From assembly GCA_026315105.1 (NCBI GenBank), contig CM048750.1, positions 403,096,502 to 403,160,501 on the forward strand: a stretch of DNA of 64,000 nt, in the 5' to 3' direction. A program made the position numbers and the translations under genes. This DNA is from Locusta migratoria. Lineage: Eukaryota; Arthropoda; Insecta; Orthoptera; Acrididae. Below the pieces are notes generated by a model that was given only the letters and a program-made list of their open reading frames with translations, was not told the DNA's origin and searched no databases. Shown here in pieces: positions 47,178 through 59,862 of this stretch (the stretch's first letter is position 1; each line of letters starts with the position of its first letter).

Positions 47178-47310
47178 GGTCGGGGGTTTGAATCCCCCCT
47201 TGGGCATGGATATTTGTGCTGTTCTTAGTGTAAGCTAGTTCATAAGTAGTTTGTAAGTTTAGGGGCTGATGACCCCGTAGTTAAGTGCCATAAGCTCTAC
47301 AAACATTTGA
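47178..47310 (+). mobile_element. tRNA-derived SINE, 5'-truncated, with 12-bp target-site duplication
   Basis: It starts at the B-box region (GGTCGGGGGTTTGAATCC) and continues through the standard body and tail to ACATTTGA. AGCAATAAAATT flanks it exactly (47166-47177 and 47311-47322). The duplication at the truncation point shows that it was truncated during insertion, not afterwards. Confidence 0.93.
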
Positions 47311-47322
47311 AGCAATAAAATT

Positions 47323-48350
47323 TTGTGAGGGCAATAACTTGTTGGACTGTCCTCTCAGGGGGCTCAGTATTAATATTTGGAGTATGGGCTTGGCAAACCC
47401 GGGGTCCCTGAGCCCAGTACTGCATCGTGTCAACAGTCCTTCCTACTGTAAGCTCTGTGTGTGCCTCAGCGACCACCGTATAGTGCAACGGTGGAACGTC
47501 GTACATTAGAACTCTGGGATCCTGGCTTAATCCGCCGGGTCATGGGGATGGTAAAAACCTCAATAAAAACCTCTGAATCCCAAGGCAAGTTGCACGCTGA
47601 GGGGGTGCACGGCTATTCAGATGGAACAGTCACTAGTGGGCAACCTATGTGAAACAGCCACACCTCTTATATTAGGCTTACTGAGGCATGTGAAGCTCTT
47701 TCTGGGCTGACTGGATATTCCCCCGACTGCTCATAGCACCAACATGAAAAGAGCATGTCACACTGCCTCACAAGGCATCTCTAATGAGGAAGAGCTGATA
47801 ACAATGCTGTAAGCTGTGTATGGCCATACTTGGCCAACATGTGGTTATTTTCTCTGTCAAAAGGACCCCCATTTAAGTCGCTCACATGTTATTGGATTGG
47901 TGTAAATTCGGCACCTAGAGGTGCACTTTTAATCTTCCTGATGTCCCGAGTCTGGTTATAGCTGACAATGCCTCTATGGCTGATTTGGTTTTAAATTTTG
48001 TGTATCATTTCATATGAAGTGGAGTGTCCATTATCTATCTGCTCTCTGCTTGCCTAACACCTTTAGGTAGATGATTTTAATGTGTAACAGTGGCTGGAAG
48101 TTCTACCTTTATTTCTGTGATCACCCAGCTAAGACACTCTGGCATTCTTTTTAAAGATCTCTCCTTTCTCTGTTATTTTTTATTTGCTGCCTTTATTTCT
48201 TGACGTGTTAATCCAATGCTTGATGAATATTAACAAATTGTTTAATACAATATTTTAGCGACCTTTTATTGTAATAACCTTTGTAGTTTAGTCCCTTTCA
48301 AAATCTAACCAACCAACCTATGTTGGACTGTGAGAGAGTCATTATTTGGG

Positions 48351-48352
<2 letters not shown>
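47323..48352. other. Intronic DNA, nothing recognised
   Basis: Moderate GC at 47340-47660; no recognisable domain in the short open frames. It could hold unclassified repeats. Confidence 0.45.

Positions 48353-48411
<59 letters not shown>
48353..48411. repeat. (GA)n microsatellite
   Basis: About 29 GA dinucleotides, followed by a G-rich stretch (48414-48430). Confidence 0.97.
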
Positions 48412-48415
<4 letters not shown>

Positions 48416-48589
48416 GGGGGGGGGAGGGGGGCTGGACACCAAGCATTGTGACATTCCAATTTTTGGCTGCAGGAAAATCATTTGAATTTTTCAAGGTCAG
48501 GGCAGTTGTGCCTGGTAACACATTTAGTAAAATTCTCATTGAAACCTACATAGCAATTCCATAATTTTTTTAACATACTCCATTTTTCC

Positions 48590-49730
48590 TTCTGGAGAAG
48601 AACAATGTGGATTCCAACCTGGAAGATCCTCAGTGGATCTCATATTTGCAGTAAGGCAACTTCAAGAACACCATTATGAATATGGGGAGGACCTGTTGAT
48701 GACCTTTCTAGACTTAAAAAAGGCGTATAATAGTGTGTGTAGGTAAAAGTTTTGGGAAGCACTTGAAATTAGGGCAGTGGAAAAATAAAACTGTAAGCAG
48801 AGTGAAGGAGACTTATTGTGGAAGTAAGAGTTGTGTGAAAGTGGGAGAGGGAAGAAGAGAATGGTTCAACCAAGTATATGGGCTGAAGCAGGGCAGTTCA
48901 TTTTCATTATCTCATCTATTAGCACAATGAAGAGAAGGCTGCCAAAGTTAGCAGGGAACTTGAGGAAGGAAGAATTAAAGCAATGATGTTTTCAGATGAT
49001 CTCATGGTCTGGGGCAACGAGGGGAGGGATTCCAGGAGCTGCTAGATTCTTGGGAAGAAACAGTGGGAGAATACGGATTGAAGTTTAACATTCATAAATG
49101 TGAGTGCTTGGCAACCAGCAGGAAAAAGGATAGAACAGTGACGGGAATAACACCAGAAGGTGAACAGCTGAAGAAGGTAGAAAGCTTAAAGTACCTGGGA
49201 AATATAATTGAGGAAAATGGGGAGAAATGACAAGGACATTATAGAACATGTCACAGGCAGAAGTATTTCTGAGAAGTTTTAGTTTAGTGTGGAGTAAGGA
49301 TGTACCACAGAAAAGTAAAAGTGCTGTACCACAAATTATGTTCTTATACTGACATATTCATTGGAAATGTGGGTGACAAAGAAGAGATAGGAGCAAAATA
49401 CAAGCAAGGGAAATGAAATTTCTATGATGCAGAATATGGGTAACAAGAAGAGACAGGATGAGGAATGAAACGATCAGGGAAACAGTGAGAGAGGAGCCCT
49501 TACAGGATAGGATAGAGGGGTCAAGACTGCAGTGGCATGGCCATTTAAAGAGAAAAGGATCCCCAAGAGCATACACGAAATACAGATACAGAAGAAACAA
49601 CAAAGAGGAAGACCAAGGGATGGATGGGTGGGGGGATTGAGTCAAGAAGAGAGGAGAGGACTAGGCCAGAGTGAAAACAGAGATATGGTGGGAAGACAGG
49701 ATGTAGTGGCAAGGCTTGTTCCAAACAAAT
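48590..49730 (+). mobile_element. RTE-like LINE relic of a second subfamily
   Basis: + strand translation in shifting frames gives EEQCGFQPGRSSVDLIFAVR, then TFLDLKKAYNSV (first RT aspartate block), a degenerate GLKQGSSFS block, and MFSDDLMVWGN (the catalytic box with FSDD in place of FADD). C-terminal blocks are KVESLKYLGNIIEENG and RNETIRETV..DRIEGSRLQW. The motif order is that of RTE-type reverse transcriptases, but the sequence is clearly different from copies a-d. There are several frameshifts and no endonuclease, so it is 5'-truncated and inactive. Confidence 0.8.
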
Positions 49731-50123
49731 CCAGCCTGTGGCTGGAATCTGTGCATCATGATTTTTCTTTCTGGACACTGCACATGATGATAAATTTCTA
49801 GTAAATGCTTATTAAAAAATTGAGCTTCTAGCTTATATTCACCTAATAAACTGATTTTGGGGTTTAGAGAAATAAATTGCTCCCATAATCTTCAATAAAC
49901 TGTACCATTAATTATTGACTCTTGTTTCCTGTGAGATGCAGATTCATTCAGAATGTATCAGTAATTGTGTACACCAAAAAACAGGAGGTATGTGATAGAT
50001 GCTAGTGCCTTGAGGTGGTTTCGCAAAACACTGCAAACAGCTCAACAATGAATACTGTCAAACTGTAGAATATTTTTGTGCCCAATTATTCTACTGTGAA
50101 TATTTTTGGTATTGACAATGTAA

Positions 50124-50572
<449 letters not shown>

Positions 50573-51129
50573 TAAACATCCCTCAGGGGACTCACCGCTC
50601 TGTGGTGAGTACGTGCATGGCGAGCACGGGGCCCCAGCCTTTGTAGCACTCTTTCCTTTCCGTGCTACATGACGCTTCTTCTACTGTCCTTTTCCCCTCT
50701 CTTGGGGACCGAGTCTGTGCATCCTTCGGGGAACCGAAGTTCTGACCCTTTTGGCTTTACAGTCTTCTTTCACCTCTTTCTTTGCCTCCGCGTCTGCGTT
50801 TGAGGCTTCTCCTCCTACTATTTCTCTCTTCCTCCTCCCTGCACGCACTTGAAGGCCACCCATATGGGTGACTGGGTAATGCGTAAGTCCCAGCCCCGGG
50901 CTGGCATGTAGGGTGCGTGCGTACCCCCTGGTTAAGGCCAGGCCAGGGGAGGGGCGATTGCCTGCGCTGATACCTTCCCGATTCGCCGATTGGTCCCTCC
51001 GTCTGTAGATCGGGAGGTGTGACCTGGGGTGTGAACAATCACCCAAGGCGGGTGTGCTTCCATTGGGGGCCCCCAGCAGGAAGGAGCGTGCCATCGGAGA
51101 CACTGGCAATCGTGGGGGATACAACCGCG

Positions 51130-52459
51130 ATGGTTCTAAAAAAAAGAAAATGTAAAGAGTCTTTAGAAATTGATGTACTAGACAATAGTGTGTCTGAACA
51201 GAAAAATTTACAGACATCAAAGTTCCTTGTGGTGACCCGTACTGAGGAAGGACAATCCTTTTCGTCGGTGAACCCATTTATTATTCAAAAAGGGGTTGAT
51301 GCCATTGCCGGCCCAGTTAAGACCTGCAACCGCCTACGTAATGGAACACTACTGTTAGAAACAGAAAGTGGCTCCCAGGCACAGCGGCTGCTTAAGGCTA
51401 CTCTGCTCCACAGCTACCCGGTTCGTGTTGAGCTCCATCCGACCCTCAATTATTCCCGAGGGGTAGTCTTCTCGGCCAGTTTGGACGGTCTGACTGAGGA
51501 TGAACTGAAAGAATATCTGGCAGCTCAAGGCGTCGTCGCAGTACACAGGGTGACAAAAAAAGAGAACAATGTTGTAGTGCCCACTCGCACAGTGTTTCTG
51601 ACCTTCGACCGAGTGGCTCTGCCGCCGAAGATCAAGGCAGGGTATGAGGTCATCACAGTACGACCTTATATCCCTAACCCTACTCGGTGTTATCAGTGCC
51701 ATCGATTTAACCACACAAGCCAGTCTTCCAAGAACCCAGTCATATGTGTCACCTGTGGTAAAGAGGCCCATGAGGGGATTTGTCCACCACCGTCCCCTCA
51801 TTGCATCAATTGTAACGGGAATCATGCTGCTTCCTCCCGGGAATGTCCCGTGTTTGCCGATGAACGAGCCATCCAGGAAATCCGTGTAAAGGAAAAGGTT
51901 CCCATACCAGTTGCACGTAAGATGTACGCCAGTCGTAAGCCCAAGACCCCGCCGCGTGGTAACTACAGTACTGTAGTTGCAACGCCTCCAACAACACGTG
52001 ATATGGCCACACAGACTTGTGACCTACAGTTTACGACAGTAGTTGTCAAACAGTCTACATCGACAACGGCGTCACGTTCAACGAAAAGTGAGAGTACCTC
52101 TTCCAAGTCTTCATCTTCAGCTGTGAAACCACAGATAGACGCGAAAGTCTAAGAAAGAGCATTCGCGCGAGGATTTCCTCCGCACCCCTACCAAAACATC
52201 TGAGCCAACCAAAGAGCTTCACCAGGGCTCCAAGAAATCAAATAGGGGGAAAACTCTCCCCCCTCCTACCTCACAATGTGACAATGGCATCCCCTGGAAG
52301 CCTATAGTCTCTCCAGGTGCATCAGCCAAAGATGGGGCTGCCGACCACACTCACGCAGCTGCTGTGGTAACCTCTGAGAATATGGAGCAAGACCCTCCTG
52401 TCTCAGACACCACCAGTTGCGAACATTCGCACTGTGGCCCGCCGCCTTCGTCGGGCTGA
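51130..52459 (+). pseudogene. LINE ORF1, Gag-like protein (copy 2), one frameshift
   Basis: The first ATG is at 51130 (MVLKKRKCKES). The open frame runs to a TAA at 52152 (340 codons) with conserved KFLVVTRTEEG, GVDAIAGPVKTC and RTVFLTFDRV, then three zinc knuckles: CYQCHRFNHTS, CVTCGKEAHEGIC and CINCNGNHAASSREC. A serine-rich tail follows. Comparison with copy 1 shows that the true tail (KKEHSREDFLRTP ... NMEQDPPVSDTTS) continues in another frame after a shift near 52140, to a TGA at 52457-52459. The knuckle-bearing part is complete, so the truncated protein might still be made. Confidence 0.87.
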
Positions 52460-55400
52460 TGTCCACCTTCATCTCATTTTATCCCATTATGGATATTCTT
52501 CAATGGAACATTCGTGGTATCCGGTCGAATTGGACAGAACTGCAGCTTTTAACGCAAACATATCATCCAATCATCTTCTCTCTACAGGAGACAAAATTGC
52601 TCCCTGGTACTCGAATTACTTTCCCACGCTACACTACCGTTCGCTTTGACCTTCCTCCAGTGGCAGGAATTCCAGCCCACGGGGGCATAATGTTGCTTAT
52701 TCGGGATGACGTACACAGTACACCGGTCCCTTTGTGTACTCCAATACAAGCTGTTGCTGTCCGGATATACCTTCCTGGATTTGTCTTCACACTGTGCAAT
52801 ATTTACGCTCCTTCCTCTTTTCCCGTCACTAGATCAGATCTCCTAGATCTTATTGACCAGCTTCCGCGTCCGTTTTTGTTGGTGGGAGATTTCAATGCCC
52901 ACCACCCCCTTTGGGGCTCCCCACGACCATGTCCACGGGGCTCCCTCCTGGCAGATATACTGAACCACCTTCAGCTCATCTGCCTTAACACTGGTGAACC
53001 AACTTATCTTTCAGACACCACAAATACTTTCAGCCATATAGATCTAGCTATCTGCACTGCTCAGCTGGCACGGCGTCTTGAATGGTCTGCTCTCTCAGAC
53101 ACACATTCGAGCGATCATTTTCCGTGTGTAATTCACCTAATGATGCCTGACACCCTTGAGCATCCACACCGCTGGCAGTTAACGAAAGCGGACTGGGAGC
53201 TCTACACGTCACTGGCGGATTTTGGTACTTACCATTATCCTAGTATAGACGACCAAGTGGAACACATTACCACAGTTATTCTGACAGCCGCAGAATGTTC
53301 CATCCCCTGCAAGACTTCCCACGCACGTCGTCCCCTTGTCCCGTGGTGGACCGCGGAATGCCGTGACGCTCTGCGAGCACGGCGACGTGCCCTTAGAATC
53401 TTCAAACAACGGCCCACGCTCGACGACTGCATCCGATACAAACGGCTGCGGGCCTATTGTCGTCGCCTCTTTTGCGACTGTAAACGCGCCAGTTGGCGCT
53501 CATTCACGAGCTCTTTTAATAGGTCTACCCCTTCCTCCATCATTTGGGGTAACCTTCGAAAAATTTCGGGCACTATGGCCCATTCCCCAATTCCCGGTCT
53601 GTGTGTCGCAACTGACACCATCGTCGATCCTCCACAAATAGCCAACGCACTGGGTCGACATTTTGCAGAGGTCTCTAGCTCTTCACATTACACTGACGCT
53701 TTCCTAGCTAGGAAACGGACGGTGGAGGCGACTCCATTGCCCTTTACCTCTCAGAACCGTGAATGCTACAATACCGAGTTTACTGTACGAGAGCTTCACC
53801 ACGCACTCTCGTCTTCGCGGTCCTCCACTCCAGGACCAGATGGCATTCACGTGGCGATGCTGCAACACCTTTCACCAACGAGCTTGCACTTCCTACTGGC
53901 CACCTACAACCGCATATGGATAGAAGGCACCTTTCCGCGACGCTGGCGTGAAGCCATAGTCATTCCCATACCAAAGCCTGGGAAGGACAAATGTCTCCCT
54001 TCCAGCTACCGCCCCATTTCCCTCACCAGTAGCATATGCAAGGTGATGGAACGCATGATTCACGGGCGCCTGGTATGGTGGCTTGAAACGCGACATCTCC
54101 TGTCTAATGTCCAATGTGGGTTTCGCAAGCACCGTTCTGCGGTGGATCATCTTGTTGCCCTATCTACCTCAGTAATGAATAACTTTTTACGGAAGCGCCA
54201 GACAGTAGCGGTGTTCTTTGATCTGGAAAAGGCATACGACACCTGCTGGAGGATGGGCATCCTCCGCACTCTGCATACATGGGGTTTTCGGGGTCGCCTG
54301 CCAATTTTTATCCGCAAATTTTTAACAGACCGTGTTTTTAAAGTGCGTGTTGGTTCGGTTTTATCGAGCACTTTTAATCAGGAGAACGGAGTCCCCCAGG
54401 GCTCGGTCTTGAGCGTTGTTTTATTTGCAGTGGCAATCAATTCTATAGCCGATCACCTTCCACTGGGAGTGTCGGCGTCCCTATTTGTTGACGACTTCGC
54501 GATCTACAGCAGCTCTGAGCAAACGGGTCTCCTGGAGCGGCGCCTCCAGCGGTGCCTAGACAATCTCCACGCGTGGAGTATGGACACTGGCTTTCGATTC
54601 TCAGCCGACAAGACAGTCTGCATGAACTTCTGGCGGCGGAAGGAGTTCGTTCCCCCGTCCCTTCGTCTGGGCCCCATAGTACTTCCATTTGTGGATACCA
54701 CGACGTTCTTGGGACTTGTTCTCGACAGGAAGTTAAGTTGGTCTCCCCACATATCCCGTTTGGCAGCTCGCTGTACCCGCTCTCTCTGTGCTGCGGGTGT
54801 TAAGTGGCACCTCGTGGGGAGCTGACAGGTCTACTCTCCTCCATCTGTATCGCACCATAGTTCGGTCCAAACTGGACTATGGTAGCATCGTTTATTCTTC
54901 GGCTCGACCGTCCATACTGCGCCGCCTTAATACAATCCACCACCACGGTCTCCGTCTGGCGACAGGAGCGTTTTATACTAGCCCCGTTGAGAGCCTCTAT
55001 GCCGAGGCCGCCGAACTACCCCTTTCTTACCATCGGGAACTCCTGCTTAGCCGTTACGCTAGTCGTTTGTCGTCCATACGAGGACACCCGACGTACGCAG
55101 TTTTTTTTAACGACTCACTTGACAGTCTCTTCACTCTGCGCCCGTCTGCTCTGCTACCACCGGTAGTACGCTTGCGTTCGCTACTCGGCCAGCTTGGCGT
55201 TACAATGCCTGCTATCTTCTCGACTGGAGAGAGCACCTCTCCACCGTGGCGAAGCCCCGAAGTCCGTGTTAACTTTGATCTTCATTCTCTTCCAAAGGAC
55301 TCCACACCTCGTTTCGTCTACCAGAGAGAATTTCACTCACTCCGGTTTAAATTTGATGACAATTTGTTCATTTACACTGATGGCTCAAAGACAGACCAGG

Positions 55401-56173
55401 GTGTTGGGTGTGCTTTTGTACTTGGCAACGTCTCTTTTAAATATCGTCTTCCTGAGTGGAGTTCCATTTTTACAGCTGAGCTGTATGCATTATACCAAGC
55501 CACACAATACGTCCGGCGCCACTCGCTCAGTACGACTGTCATTTGCTCGGACTCTATGAGTGCTTTGTTGAGCCTTCGCATCCTATATCCGGCCCATCCC
55601 CTGGTACAAAGCATCCGCAATTGCCTTACTTCTCTTTCAACGAGCGGAACTACGGTGACGTTTCTGTGGGTCCCTGGCCATGTGGGAGTGTTGGGGAATG
55701 AGGCTGCGGATATGGCTGCCAAGGAAGCAGTTCTCCTTCCTCGGCTATCTACCTTTTCCACCAGCTCTGATGACCTTCGCGCTGGTATCTCCCAGCGTAT
55801 TATCTCCCGTTGGTATCTACATTGGTCATCCCTGTCAGGGAACAAATTGCGAGCCATTAAACCTGTGCCTGATATCTGGTCAACGTCATCTCGACCCTCC
55901 CGCCGAGAGGAGATTGTTCTAGCCCGGCTTCGTATTGGCCACTGCCGTTTTAGCCACCAGCATTTATTACGTGGTGGTCCTGCTGCCTTATGTGAGCACT
56001 GTGATGCACCTTTTACTGTGAACCATCATTTAGTGCAATGTCCATTTTTTAACCGTCTCCGTCATGATCTGTGTTTCCCATTTGAATTGTCTGACATTTT
56101 AGCTGATGACCCGCAATCGGTTAACAGAGTTTTACTTTTTATACATCGTGCAAATATGGCGAAAGCCATTTAA
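52459..56173 (+). pseudogene. LINE ORF2: endonuclease, reverse transcriptase, RNase H (copy 2), one frameshift
   Basis: Two starts are possible: ATG 52459, which overlaps the ORF1 stop as TGATG, or ATG 52492 (MDILQWNIRG) at the endonuclease edge. Domains in order: endonuclease (WNIRG, LQETKL, VGDFNAHHPLWGS, SDHFPC); RT (PGPDGIHVAML, YRPISLTSS, FFDLEKAYDTCW, GVPQGSVLSVVLF, SLFVDDFAIY); RNase H (IYTDGSKT, AELYALYQA, CSDSMSAL, GHVGVLGNEAAD); and CEHCDAPFTVNHHLVQC at the C-terminus. A ~2-base loss near 54800, just after the RT palm, splits it into frames 52417-54825 and 54788-56173. All catalytic residues are present. It ends at TAA 56171-56173. Confidence 0.93.
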
Positions 56174-56258
56174 TTTCTAACCCCGGTTCTTTTTTACTTT
56201 GGGCAGTGTTGGGCGCTAATGACCACAGCAGTTGTGCGCCCTAAAACCACAAAAAAAA

Positions 56259-56259
<1 letters not shown>

Positions 56260-56313
<54 letters not shown>

Positions 56314-56372
56314 AACACACACACACACACACACACACATATAAACACACACACACACACACACACACATAT

Positions 56373-56421
<49 letters not shown>

Positions 56422-56712
56422 CACACATATAAACACACACACACACACACACACACATATAAACACACACACACACACACACACACATATAAACACACAC
56501 ACACACACATATAAACACACACACACACACATATAAACACACACACACACACACACACATATAAACACACACACACACACACACACATATATAAACACAC
56601 ACACACACACACACACATATATAAACACACACACACACACACACATATATAAACACACACACACACACATAAACACATATAAACACACACACACACACAC
56701 ACACACACATAA
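56260..56712. repeat. CA-rich minisatellite with ATATAAA spacers
   Basis: Runs of (CA)8-12 are separated by TATAAA or TATATAAA at a spacing of about 22-32 bp, about fifteen times. It starts directly after the 3' end of LINE copy 2. The spacer motif differs from the array at the 5' side (ATAAAAA). Confidence 0.95.
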
Positions 56713-56764
56713 AAACACATTGATGCATTGTCAATGTACTGACAATAGTATTGAACATATGAGG

Positions 56765-57060
56765 GCCCCTTAATGGAGAGCTGGTTAGTAGTCATGCCAG
56801 TGTAGAAATCTGCACAGTGATTGCAGCACACTGGGTAAATTACATGGCTGTTTGACAGGTGCCCCAGTCTCTGATCCCTGTGGTCGGGAGCTGAAATTTG
56901 GGGTGGAGTGGGGATGCCCTATGATGTTACGGACATTAAGAGACAGGGCACCACTTTGAGAGGTGGGAAGGGTCTTGGGCAGCATTTCTCATTTCTGGCC
57001 ATAAGGACAGAAAATGAAACCTTGACAAAGGATGCAGTTCAGTCCAGAGTACTACTTTGT
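56765..57060. repeat. Dispersed repeat, copy 1 of 2
   Basis: It shares blocks in the same order with 59235-59640: CAGTGATT-CAGCA, then TTACATG-CTGTTT, then a GGTAGG-type G-rich stretch. No coding potential recognised. Probably part of an unidentified transposon. Confidence 0.5.
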
Positions 57061-57794
57061 GGCTAGGTCTGTGGGTTAGTTTGTTTTCTTGAATTTTTAT
57101 AATGCAGGGCAACAAAGTTTACAAGCAGCAAGTTGTTCAAAAACTGGAACTTGTGACACATAGCTGTCATCTATTTCTATCACATTGACAATGCCTATAT
57201 CACATTACATTGTTTTAAACTGTTGGAAGTTCTAGTTAACATTACAGTTTATGGAGTTTCTGAAAAATTGTGAAAATACAGTAAAAGAGGCGATAAATCT
57301 GTGGTAAGTCACTCAAATACATTCTTATACAAAAATCAATAACTCATCTATTAAAACAATATCATAATTTTGATTTACAGAGAAATTAAAGGTATCACTT
57401 AATTACTAATAGTTGCACAGCATTTAGACTTAGAGTACATTTAAATCAAAACAAGCAGTTTTACAAGAAGAGGTAAAAATTTAAACTGTTCTTCTCTCCT
57501 ATTCTAGAAACTGAACTTAGATATTTAAATGGTGTAGTATTTTAAAAGTATTCATGAAGAAAAACTGTTTCACAGCTGTTGGTTAATAGTGAACAAAAAT
57601 TGTAATTTGTGTATTGCTGTACTAGCACTTGAACAATATTAACAGTATAATTTGGAACTCACCACAAAGATTGCACATCAAATGCAACAGGCACATAAAA
57701 AATTAACTCGTACACACAAAACTCCAGGCTTCAGCCATTAGCCTTTTGTGAGAAAAAGAACACCATTCACACAATCACCGAAGCACACTTCACA
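57061..57794. other. Intronic AT-rich DNA
   Basis: No recognised feature. Confidence 0.5.
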
Positions 57795-57796
57795 TA

Positions 57797-58093
57797 CCAT
57801 CAAACGGGGTGATTTTGGACAGTTTTGATATTATTTTCACTATAACTTTTGTAGGTTTTGTCAAATTTCATTGTTTTTTGTGGAAGTGCTAGGGTTTATG
57901 TAGGACCAATAAAATATCCTAGAAACAGAACGTCCATGTGCATCTACTTTTGTTAGAGACACAGTGTATGAAATCACCCCATGGACTGGGGTGATTTTGG
58001 ACACGTGTGTATTTTCAATCTGTCCTGTGTTTCAAAGTGTATGGAGTGCTTTCGGACACCAATTGACTTGTCCAAAATTACCCAATTTGATGG
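57797..58093. mobile_element. MITE, 297 bp, TA-flanked
   Basis: The ends are inverted: CCATCAAACGGGGTGATTTT at the left and, on the other strand, CCATCAAATTGGGTAATTTT at the right, both continuing GGAC. TA flanks each side (57795-57796 and 58094-58095). A third GGGGTGATTTTGGACA block, next to an inverted partial copy, lies near 57975-58000. No coding frame. The TA duplication suggests mobilisation by a Tc1/mariner-type transposase. Confidence 0.85.
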
Positions 58094-58372
58094 TACCCAG
58101 TTGTTGTAATCTCTGACCTCTGAATACAGAGTTATGCTCTGTGGTCAGAGGATAGGAAGGGATGGAAGGGGGCAGGAAGATAGTGGTGCAGATAGATACA
58201 GCACATGGAATGGGATAGGTATAAGATAGTGGGTAAGAAACTTTGCATGTGGTTGAGGGGGGTGGGAGGGGGTGAAAGGTTTATCATAGGCTGTGGCCTG
58301 GGTAACTTAGCAATGTATTGTAAGGATAATACATGAGGGTGGTGGCCCAGGTTGAAATCAAACATGCATACG

Positions 58373-58374
<2 letters not shown>

Positions 58375-58408
<34 letters not shown>

Positions 58409-58435
58409 ATAATAATAATTATTATTATTATTATT
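58375..58435. repeat. Palindromic (ATT)n/(AAT)n microsatellite
   Basis: About ten ATT units turn into AAT units and back to ATT, so the tract is self-complementary and could form a cruciform. Confidence 0.9.
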
Positions 58436-58439
58436 TTTG

Positions 58440-59235
58440 CGGGGCTCCTTCTCCCCTACACCCTGTCCTTTCTCTCACGAAAAATGCTTTCAATGGCGAG
58501 TAACACAAGGAAGTCACCGGAATGAAGCAGTTTAATGGAGTGCAGCTTGGACTTGGTCTGTACTGCACGGTTGACCACCTTATACCACGTAGACAGTACA
58601 CTCAGTGGGAGCACTGTACATGAGATCGTCTTCCAAATCTGCCTCCAGTTCTTATGGGGAATCCGGGCCTCCCACTTCTCCCACTTATTTGGGGTTGGAA
58701 TCCCGAGCAGAGCTGCAGTGATGGCACCTACGGTTGTGGCACCCCTGTCCTGTCCACAGAGGTAGCTGTTCTCATAGTAGTACCGGCTGGCATAGTTCAG
58801 AGTATGGCACACCTGTTATCTTGATGGGGGCATCCAAGGAGGATGGTCGTAGTCATCCGAAGAGGATCGCTGTCAGGGTCCTTGGCTAAGATGGATTTGA
58901 TCTGCTTCAGGAACAGCGCAGCACATCATGTACATAGGTTGATGAGTCCAAGGCCGCCTTCGTCGAGCCTCAAGGTGTAGGTGGCCAGAGAAACCTTAAA
59001 GATGTTGCCCCTCCAGAGCAACCAGTATGCAGCTTGCTGGATGGCACGAGCGAGAGTCTTTGGCAGTGGCAACACCTGTGCCAAATACCAAGCCTTTGAA
59101 AGTATACTGGTATTTAATAGAGCCACCCATTCGTGCAAGTCCAGTAGATGTAAGGAGTGGTTCTTGATCAGGATGCGGATGATGCGCAACGTTGCCCACC
59201 AATTCGATGCCCCCATGCTAATACATGGCATGATT
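58440..59235 (-). mobile_element. Third LINE type: C-terminal region of a non-LTR RT, antisense in the intron
   Basis: Minus-strand frame 59231-58926 reads LNTSILSKAWYLAQVLPLPK, then YWLLWRGNIFK..LRLDEGGLGLINL, the post-RT domain seen in L1/Tx1-type and some related LINE proteins. Frame 58812-58456 continues with W-IWKTI....LPLSVLSTWYKVVN..TKSKLH, the usual tail after it. Stops and one frame change separate them. The RT palm itself is not present, so this is the 3' part of a 5'-truncated copy. Confidence 0.7.
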
Positions 59236-59640
59236 ATCGCTCATGGCAATGTACAAAGTTGTGCAGTGATTTCAGCATATTTGGTACATTACATGACTGT
59301 TTTCACAAGTGGCTGGACCTTTGATTGGTTAGGATAAGCATGTGATGGGACTAGGATACCACTGGGTAGATGGATTGGGCAGGTCCTGTAGTGGGCTCTT
59401 CCACAGGGATATGATTCCTGAGGAAGGGGGCTGGGGTTTGGGTTGCCATAGAAATAGCATACTGCGGAAGTTGGGCAGGTGATGGAACACCACTTTTGGA
59501 GGGATGTGGAGGATCTTCAGCATGATCTCCCTCATATCTGGGCATGATAATAGAAAATCCAAAACTTGGTGAAAGATTTAGTTTAGTTGTTCCAGTCCAG
59601 GGTAGTATTGCACAACTAAGGTAGTGCTATTTTGTAGCTG
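59236..59640. repeat. Dispersed repeat, copy 2 of 2
   Basis: Related in the same orientation to 56765-57060 (see that entry). It is followed by a G run (59694-59712) and a long T/C-rich tract (59800-59862). Confidence 0.5.
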
Positions 59641-59693
59641 TCAGGCTGGTTCGTGGTGGTGGGAGTATTTGGGGTGTGCAGGTATATGGCATA

Positions 59694-59862
59694 CGGGGGG
59701 GGGGGGGGGGGGGCTGTTAGCTTCGGGAATTAGTTTGAGAGCTCTTCAGCATATTGAGAGAGTGAGTTCATGTTACACCTTCCATGGGTGTATGCGAGGG
59801 ATTTTTCTTTTCCTTTTTTTTTTCTTTTTTTTTTCTTTTTCTTTTTTTTTTTTTTCTTTTTA
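59694..59862. repeat. Poly-G run and T/C-rich low-complexity tract
   Basis: A G run of about 18-19 at 59694-59712, and (T)n with occasional C at 59806-59862. Simple sequence only. From 59863 to 60476 nothing is recognised. Confidence 0.9.

Larger units (their letters stand above)
50577..56257 (+). mobile_element. I-clade-like non-LTR retrotransposon, nearly intact (copy 2)
   Basis: It has a 5' leader (50577-51129), ORF1, ORF2 and a 3' hairpin (GGGCGC 56211-56216 with GCGCCC 56236-56241) ending CCACAAAAAAAA. Only two single-event frameshifts are visible in 5.7 kb. It sits in the sense orientation in the protease-homologue intron and is bounded on both sides by CA-repeat arrays, so no target-site duplication can be read. 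Its leader differs from that of copy 1; the proteins are alike but clearly diverged, so it is a sister subfamily. Confidence 0.92.

Noticed and set aside
56194..56831. Similar long Cys/Val open frames
   Set aside because: Same cause: the CA minisatellite after LINE copy 2.
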